Shown here in pieces: positions 60,280 through 64,000 of a stretch of 64,000 bases of DNA. Where the stretch lies: positions 707,501-771,500 of the forward strand of contig NZ_CP159992.1 of NCBI RefSeq assembly GCF_040702995.1. Direction: 5' to 3'. The stretch is from Paenibacillus sp. AN1007 (lineage in GTDB: Bacteria > Bacillota > Bacilli > Paenibacillales > Paenibacillaceae). The notes below the pieces were generated by a model that saw nothing but the letters and a program-made list of their open reading frames with translations, had not been told where the DNA came from and searched no databases. Each line of letters starts with the position of its first letter. The first letter of the stretch is position 1. The translations under genes were made by a program, and so were the position numbers.

Positions 60280-60352
60280 GACAAATCAAATTTATGAGAA
60301 AAAAGACCCCTGTATATCGGCATATAGAGGTCTTTTTTTTATAGAAAAATAG
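60278..60352 (+). CDS. Possible 24-residue peptide
   Basis: A TTG at 60278 with a perfect aaggagg seven bases upstream opens a frame reading MTNQIYEKKDPCISAYRGL, ending at 60352. It overlaps both surrounding hairpins, so the Shine-Dalgarno could be a chance part of the terminator stem. Kept as a low-confidence call. Confidence 0.2.
   Translation: MTNQIYEKKDPCISAYRGLFFIEK
60298..60342 (+). terminator. Second terminator before the chemoreceptor gene
   Basis: Stem aaaagacccctgtatat / atatagaggtctttt followed by more T. Two terminators in tandem isolate the chemoreceptor. Confidence 0.8.
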
Positions 60353-60474
60353 GAAAAAAGTTGTAATATATTTCTGAAAAGTTGGAGGGAAAGCAGGAAA
60401 GCTGTCGAATACTACATATTTATAGGGGAGAGATTAAAAGAGTTAACAAGAATACTACTGGCAGGTGAATGAGA

Positions 60475-62757
60475 ATGGTTCAAAAGAAGGATAAGGACAG
60501 TGGGGAAAACATGAAACAACCCGAGCAGGCTAAGCCTGATAAGACACAAAAAGAGAAGAAAATGAAAACGATTAAAATTAAAAAAGAAGGGGTACATAAA
60601 AAAACACTCAAATTTGATCGCAGCAAAATCCGATGGGATTGGATCAAGATGGATCGGATCAAAGAGAAACTGAAAAATAGAGAGTGGAAGGAGCTTGGCG
60701 GCACCTCATTCAGACAGATCAAGAAGGTGAACCCGGTCAAATCTGTAGGTGTTAAGCTTTTCTTAATCTTTTTCTCGGCTATTATGATTGTGGTTATTAG
60801 TTTGGGGCTAATATCCTATTCAAAGGCTAAAAACACGATTGAGGCGAACGCATCCAGAGCCAATCAGGAGACGATCGACCAAACCAAGCAGAAGCTTGAT
60901 ATCATTCTGGAACGATTTGTGGATACGTCTACACAGATTTTCTTCGATCCAGAGATGCAGTCTCTGCTGCAGAAGATGTCAGATCCGAATCTGACGGCAT
61001 ATGATACTTTCGTCAATTCGAGTTCAATCAATAAACAGTTATCCAATGTAGCTTTTACTAATAAATCCATGGAAGCGATTTATTTGGTACCTACGGATGA
61101 ATCCAAATCCGTTATGGGCACAGGAAACAGCAGTTCGAGCATGGGAAGCATCCGCCAGGAAGCTTGGTATACGGACCTTATCACAAAAGGGGGTTACCGC
61201 TGGCTGCCCACAGAGGAGAAGACAGACGGGACAGCGTCAACCTTCCGAATTGCACGTTCCATGAAGAATCTGCAGGGTACAACGCAATCTTACGTGCTCA
61301 TCATTGAGTTGAAGCTGGAGGTGCTGGAGGAGCAGTTGAAGTCACTGGATCTGGGGGCTGGATCTGTACTTCAATTGATTGCCCCGGATAACAAAGTGGT
61401 TGCCTCGTCCGTTGCAGGACGTTCAGGTAAAGAGACGGATCTTGGCTTTGTGAAAGATTTAAAGGAACCAGCGGGAAGCACAAACACCGAATATGATGTG
61501 GATGGCAAATCGACCAACATGCTGGCTGTTTACAGTACGCTGGATTCATCTGCCTGGAAGCTGATCGGTATGGTTCCCACTTCAATGCTGGTTAAGGACG
61601 CTCAAGGCATCCTAACAATAACATTGTGGATGGCCCTTGCGTTTGCAGCACTTGCTGTGTTGATTGGCGTCTGGATGGTTCGCATGATTGCTCGGCCGCT
61701 TAGCAAATTGAAAGATCTAATGCAGGATGGTGCAAAAGGAAATCTGAAAGTACGCACGCCGTATAGCTCCCAAGATGAGATTGGACAGCTTTCATCTGCA
61801 TTTAATACGATGATGGAGCAGATTACCAAGCTGGTGGAGCAGACCAATCGTTCCGCACAGGAAGTGTTGGATACAGCTGCAGAACTGAGCAGTGCTTCCA
61901 AGAAAACAGCGGTATCCGCTTCTGAAATTGCGGTAGCCACGGAAGAGATTGCCGGTGGTGCAGGCAGCCTGGCGACGGAAGCTGAACGTGGCAATGAACT
62001 GACCGATAACATCTCGCGTCAGATGGAAAGTGTAATTGCCGCCAATGAAGAGATGGGGGATTCTGCCCGCCACGTTGAGAAGTCCAGTCAGACCGGAACG
62101 CAGCATCTGAATCAATTGATGACCAAAACGCAGAAGACAGAAGAGATGATCGGAGCATTGGTCAGCAAAGTGGATTCGTTAAAAGAGAGCACATCTTCTG
62201 TACTAAAAGTGCTCGATGTCATGCAGAATATTACGAAACAGACCAATATTCTGTCTCTTAACGCAACAATTGAAGCAGCGCGGGCAGGCGCGGCTGGACG
62301 TGGTTTCATGGTCGTCGCTGATGAAGTTCGCCAGCTCGCTGCGCAGTCCAGACAGTCCATCGATATGGTTGGGGAGATCACAGACAAAATTATGACAGAA
62401 ATGAACGAAACGGTTAAAGCGCTGTCCGACGCTTATCCATTGTTCAAAGAACAGATGGATGCGGTAAAAGATACAAACGTGATTTTTGCTTCTGTGCAGG
62501 ATCAAATGGGTGCTTTCGTGGAACGTCTCGGCATGGTAACGGGTTCCATTGGAGAGCTCAGCAAATCACAGGCAACGCTGTCTGAGGCGATGAGCAACGT
62601 CAGCGCTGTTGCTGAAGAGTCCTCCGCCACTTCAGAGGAAGTAGCTTCACTGAGCAGTGAACAGCAAAATATCAGCAATCAGCTCGTTAGTCTGTCTGGC
62701 AAGCTGGAAAATGTATCGAGTGAACTGAAAGAAACACTCTCGCGTTTCACAGTATAA
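60475..62757 (+). CDS. Methyl-accepting chemotaxis protein with a lysine-rich N-terminal extension
   Basis: A 760-residue transmembrane chemoreceptor. Residues 1-90 are a cytoplasmic, very basic extension (many KK pairs, with RIKEKLKNREWKEL) before TM1 (about 92-114). A Cache-type sensor domain follows (about 115-380), then TM2 (about 382-402), HAMP (403-455) and the signalling domain with NILSLNATIEAARAGAAGRG at the CheA/CheW-binding tip. The ligand is unknown. Most receptors have only a few residues before TM1, so the extension is unusual. ATG 60475 is preferred over 60469 because aggtga lies six bases upstream. Two terminators precede it and one follows. Confidence 0.93.
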   Translation: MVQKKDKDSGENMKQPEQAKPDKTQKEKKMKTIKIKKEGVHKKTLKFDRSKIRWDWIKMDRIKEKLKNREWKELGGTSFRQIKKVNPVKSVGVKLFLIFFSAIMIVVISLGLISYSKAKNTIEANASRANQETIDQTKQKLDIILERFVDTSTQIFFDPEMQSLLQKMSDPNLTAYDTFVNSSSINKQLSNVAFTNKSMEAIYLVPTDESKSVMGTGNSSSSMGSIRQEAWYTDLITKGGYRWLPTEEKTDGTASTFRIARSMKNLQGTTQSYVLIIELKLEVLEEQLKSLDLGAGSVLQLIAPDNKVVASSVAGRSGKETDLGFVKDLKEPAGSTNTEYDVDGKSTNMLAVYSTLDSSAWKLIGMVPTSMLVKDAQGILTITLWMALAFAALAVLIGVWMVRMIARPLSKLKDLMQDGAKGNLKVRTPYSSQDEIGQLSSAFNTMMEQITKLVEQTNRSAQEVLDTAAELSSASKKTAVSASEIAVATEEIAGGAGSLATEAERGNELTDNISRQMESVIAANEEMGDSARHVEKSSQTGTQHLNQLMTKTQKTEEMIGALVSKVDSLKESTSSVLKVLDVMQNITKQTNILSLNATIEAARAGAAGRGFMVVADEVRQLAAQSRQSIDMVGEITDKIMTEMNETVKALSDAYPLFKEQMDAVKDTNVIFASVQDQMGAFVERLGMVTGSIGELSKSQATLSEAMSNVSAVAEESSATSEEVASLSSEQQNISNQLVSLSGKLENVSSELKETLSRFTV

Positions 62758-62768
62758 TCCCTACTAAC

Positions 62769-62796
62769 AAACCTGTCTCTTCGTTGAGGCAGGTTT
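62769..62796 (+). terminator. Terminator after the chemoreceptor
   Basis: Stem aacctgtctc/gaggcaggtt with a ttcgtt loop and a short T run. Confidence 0.75.
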
Positions 62797-62865
62797 TCTA
62801 TATTTTCCGGGTAATTCCAGAGAGGTTGACGCATAATACATGAAAAAGGCAAGGGTGGAATATTT

Positions 62866-64000
62866 GTGAATCTGCGGCTTGTATGGAAACGCCGTATAGC
62901 GATAATCAGTGCAGGTTTGACGCTCGTTTTTGCCGTGCTGCTCCTCAGACTTGGCTGGATTCAAATGGTCCAGGTAAACCGGACTGTTCCTGGAGACCAG
63001 CGAAGTATGAGAGAAATGTCTGTACTGCAGCGTGAACGGGGTGTAATGCTCGATTCCGGTCGTGGACAGTTTACAGATGTCCATGGACGTCCCTTAACCG
63101 GTAAGCTGCAGTGGGGTGTTGTACTTTTTCCACAAGAACATTCTTCGAAAGGAAACAGGAAGGAAGGCGAACTCAGCCAAATGGCATCGATCCTGCATAC
63201 GAATACAGATCAGCTGAGGGAGGAGTGGGAGAAAGAAAAAACTCCGCATTTATGGACAGGAGGTCAATCAGAGCCTGTGCTGTTAAACGATAAGCAGCGT
63301 GAACGCTTACGTGAGCTTCATATACAGGGAGCTGATGTATATCCCGTCATGACGAGATATTTCCCTAAACCCGCTGGCAGCCAGTGGCTGGGTTACCTGA
63401 ATGAACAGCCAGAGCCTGCAGGACGATTGAAAGAACATCAAGATGAGGTAAGACAGCCCTTTGCAATGAAATCGGGAGCAGCGGGGCTGGAACGAACGCT
63501 AGAACCTTTGTTAAGAGGAATAGGACCTACATTGGTGACGCGGATGGTATCGGGCAGCGGGCAGATCATTCCTGAAATAGAGCCGCGTGTGATTGCGCCT
63601 GCCAATGTTCATTATCCATTAACAGTGGAAACAACGATTGATGCGCGCCTGCAGCAGGGAATAGAAGAACTGACGCAAGCTTCCGTGCTGCAGGAAGGAG
63701 CCGTGGTTGTGCTTGATGCTGGGAATGCGGATGTACGCGCAATGGTATCACGTCCTTTTTATCAGCCGCAGCATGTAGATCCAAGGCAGCAGTCCTCCTG
63801 GGGCAATCGAGCCGTACAAGGTGCTGTACCAGGTTCTATTTTCAAAATAGTGACGGCTGCAGCAGCACTCGAAAATCGGGTCGCTTCTCGCGAAGAGAAA
63901 TTCCATTGTGAAGGAGCCTATGGAAAGTATGGCTTCTCCTGCTGGAAGCATCATGGACATGGTGAACTGAATCTCGAAGAAGGATTTGCGCAGTCATGCA
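62866..64000 (+). CDS. Penicillin-binding transpeptidase, PbpI-like (3' end outside window)
   Basis: The first 378 codons of a class B-type penicillin-binding protein, cut by the window edge. It has a basic N-terminus and one membrane helix (about 10-31, IAIISAGLTLVFAVLLLRLG), a dimerisation/pedestal domain (about 45-235) and the start of the transpeptidase domain, with the SxxK active site as PGSIFKIVTAAAALE (Ser about 324). SxN and KTG motifs would lie beyond the window. Position after the U32 genes matches B. subtilis pbpI (yrrR). The GTG at 62866 follows aagggtgg. Confidence 0.88.
   Translation, partial: MNLRLVWKRRIAIISAGLTLVFAVLLLRLGWIQMVQVNRTVPGDQRSMREMSVLQRERGVMLDSGRGQFTDVHGRPLTGKLQWGVVLFPQEHSSKGNRKEGELSQMASILHTNTDQLREEWEKEKTPHLWTGGQSEPVLLNDKQRERLRELHIQGADVYPVMTRYFPKPAGSQWLGYLNEQPEPAGRLKEHQDEVRQPFAMKSGAAGLERTLEPLLRGIGPTLVTRMVSGSGQIIPEIEPRVIAPANVHYPLTVETTIDARLQQGIEELTQASVLQEGAVVVLDAGNADVRAMVSRPFYQPQHVDPRQQSSWGNRAVQGAVPGSIFKIVTAAAALENRVASREEKFHCEGAYGKYGFSCWKHHGHGELNLEEGFAQSC

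Overview
The window is about 64 kb of a Gram-positive, endospore-forming chromosome, most probably Paenibacillus or a close relative. The 3' part of a 23S rRNA gene, a 5S gene and nine tRNA genes open it. Sporulation genes (bofC, a spoIID-type gene, spoVB), two T-box leaders, frequent TTG/GTG starts with strong Shine-Dalgarno sites, and a gene order close to Bacillus subtilis from bofC/ruvAB to pbpI support this. Species-level identity is inference.

Layout. 1-2996: rRNA and tRNA cluster ending in a terminator. 3.1-11.1 kb: bofC, ruvC-ruvA-ruvB, a SpoIID/LytB protein, queA, tgt, yajC. 11.2-11.95 kb: an IS200-type insertion. 12-17.7 kb: a TIGR04086 membrane protein, a DUF421 protein, spoVB (broken by one frameshift), comN, secD and secF as separate genes. 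17.7-26.2 kb: a CDF-like protein lacking the usual metal ligands, recJ, apt, uraA (opposite strand), relA, dtd. 26.2-28.1 kb: accessory stretch with a small gene, a 158-bp MITE, a PfpI-family gene and an unknown gene. 28.3-32.9 kb: T-box leader, hisS, aspS, tcdA. 33-45.7 kb: genes absent from the B. subtilis order (purine permease, ABC exporter, a TetR/DUF4097/small membrane protein operon, helD, EamA and SDR genes, lysR), then rarA and two crcB genes. 45.8-51.3 kb: mnmA (opposite strand), cymR, iscS, a PRC-barrel protein, a zinc-ribbon protein, an AI-2E family permease. 51.4-64 kb: T-box leader, alaS, ireB, ruvX, two DUF1292 genes, mltG, two U32 genes (the second with two frameshifts), a pentapeptide-repeat gene, a chemoreceptor and the start of a pbpI-type gene cut by the window edge.

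The core is translation and tRNA biology: tRNA genes, queuosine synthesis (queA, tgt), tRNA modification (mnmA with iscS, tcdA, U32/trhP), aminoacyl-tRNA synthetases under T-box control, D-aminoacyl-tRNA editing (dtd) and the stringent response (relA). DNA repair (ruvABC, recJ, rarA) and protein export (yajC, secD, secF) are interleaved.

I found no clearly new multi-gene system. The most useful unexplained items are: a frameshift in spoVB exactly at an A AAA AAG slippery heptamer; three frame breaks in the window that each look like loss of one base from a homopolymer; a CDF protein without its metal ligands; a MITE with CTAG target duplications; a self-controlled TetR/DUF4097/two-helix peptide operon; a structured element just before cymR; and a hisS-aspS T-box that reads an aspartate codon rather than a histidine codon.
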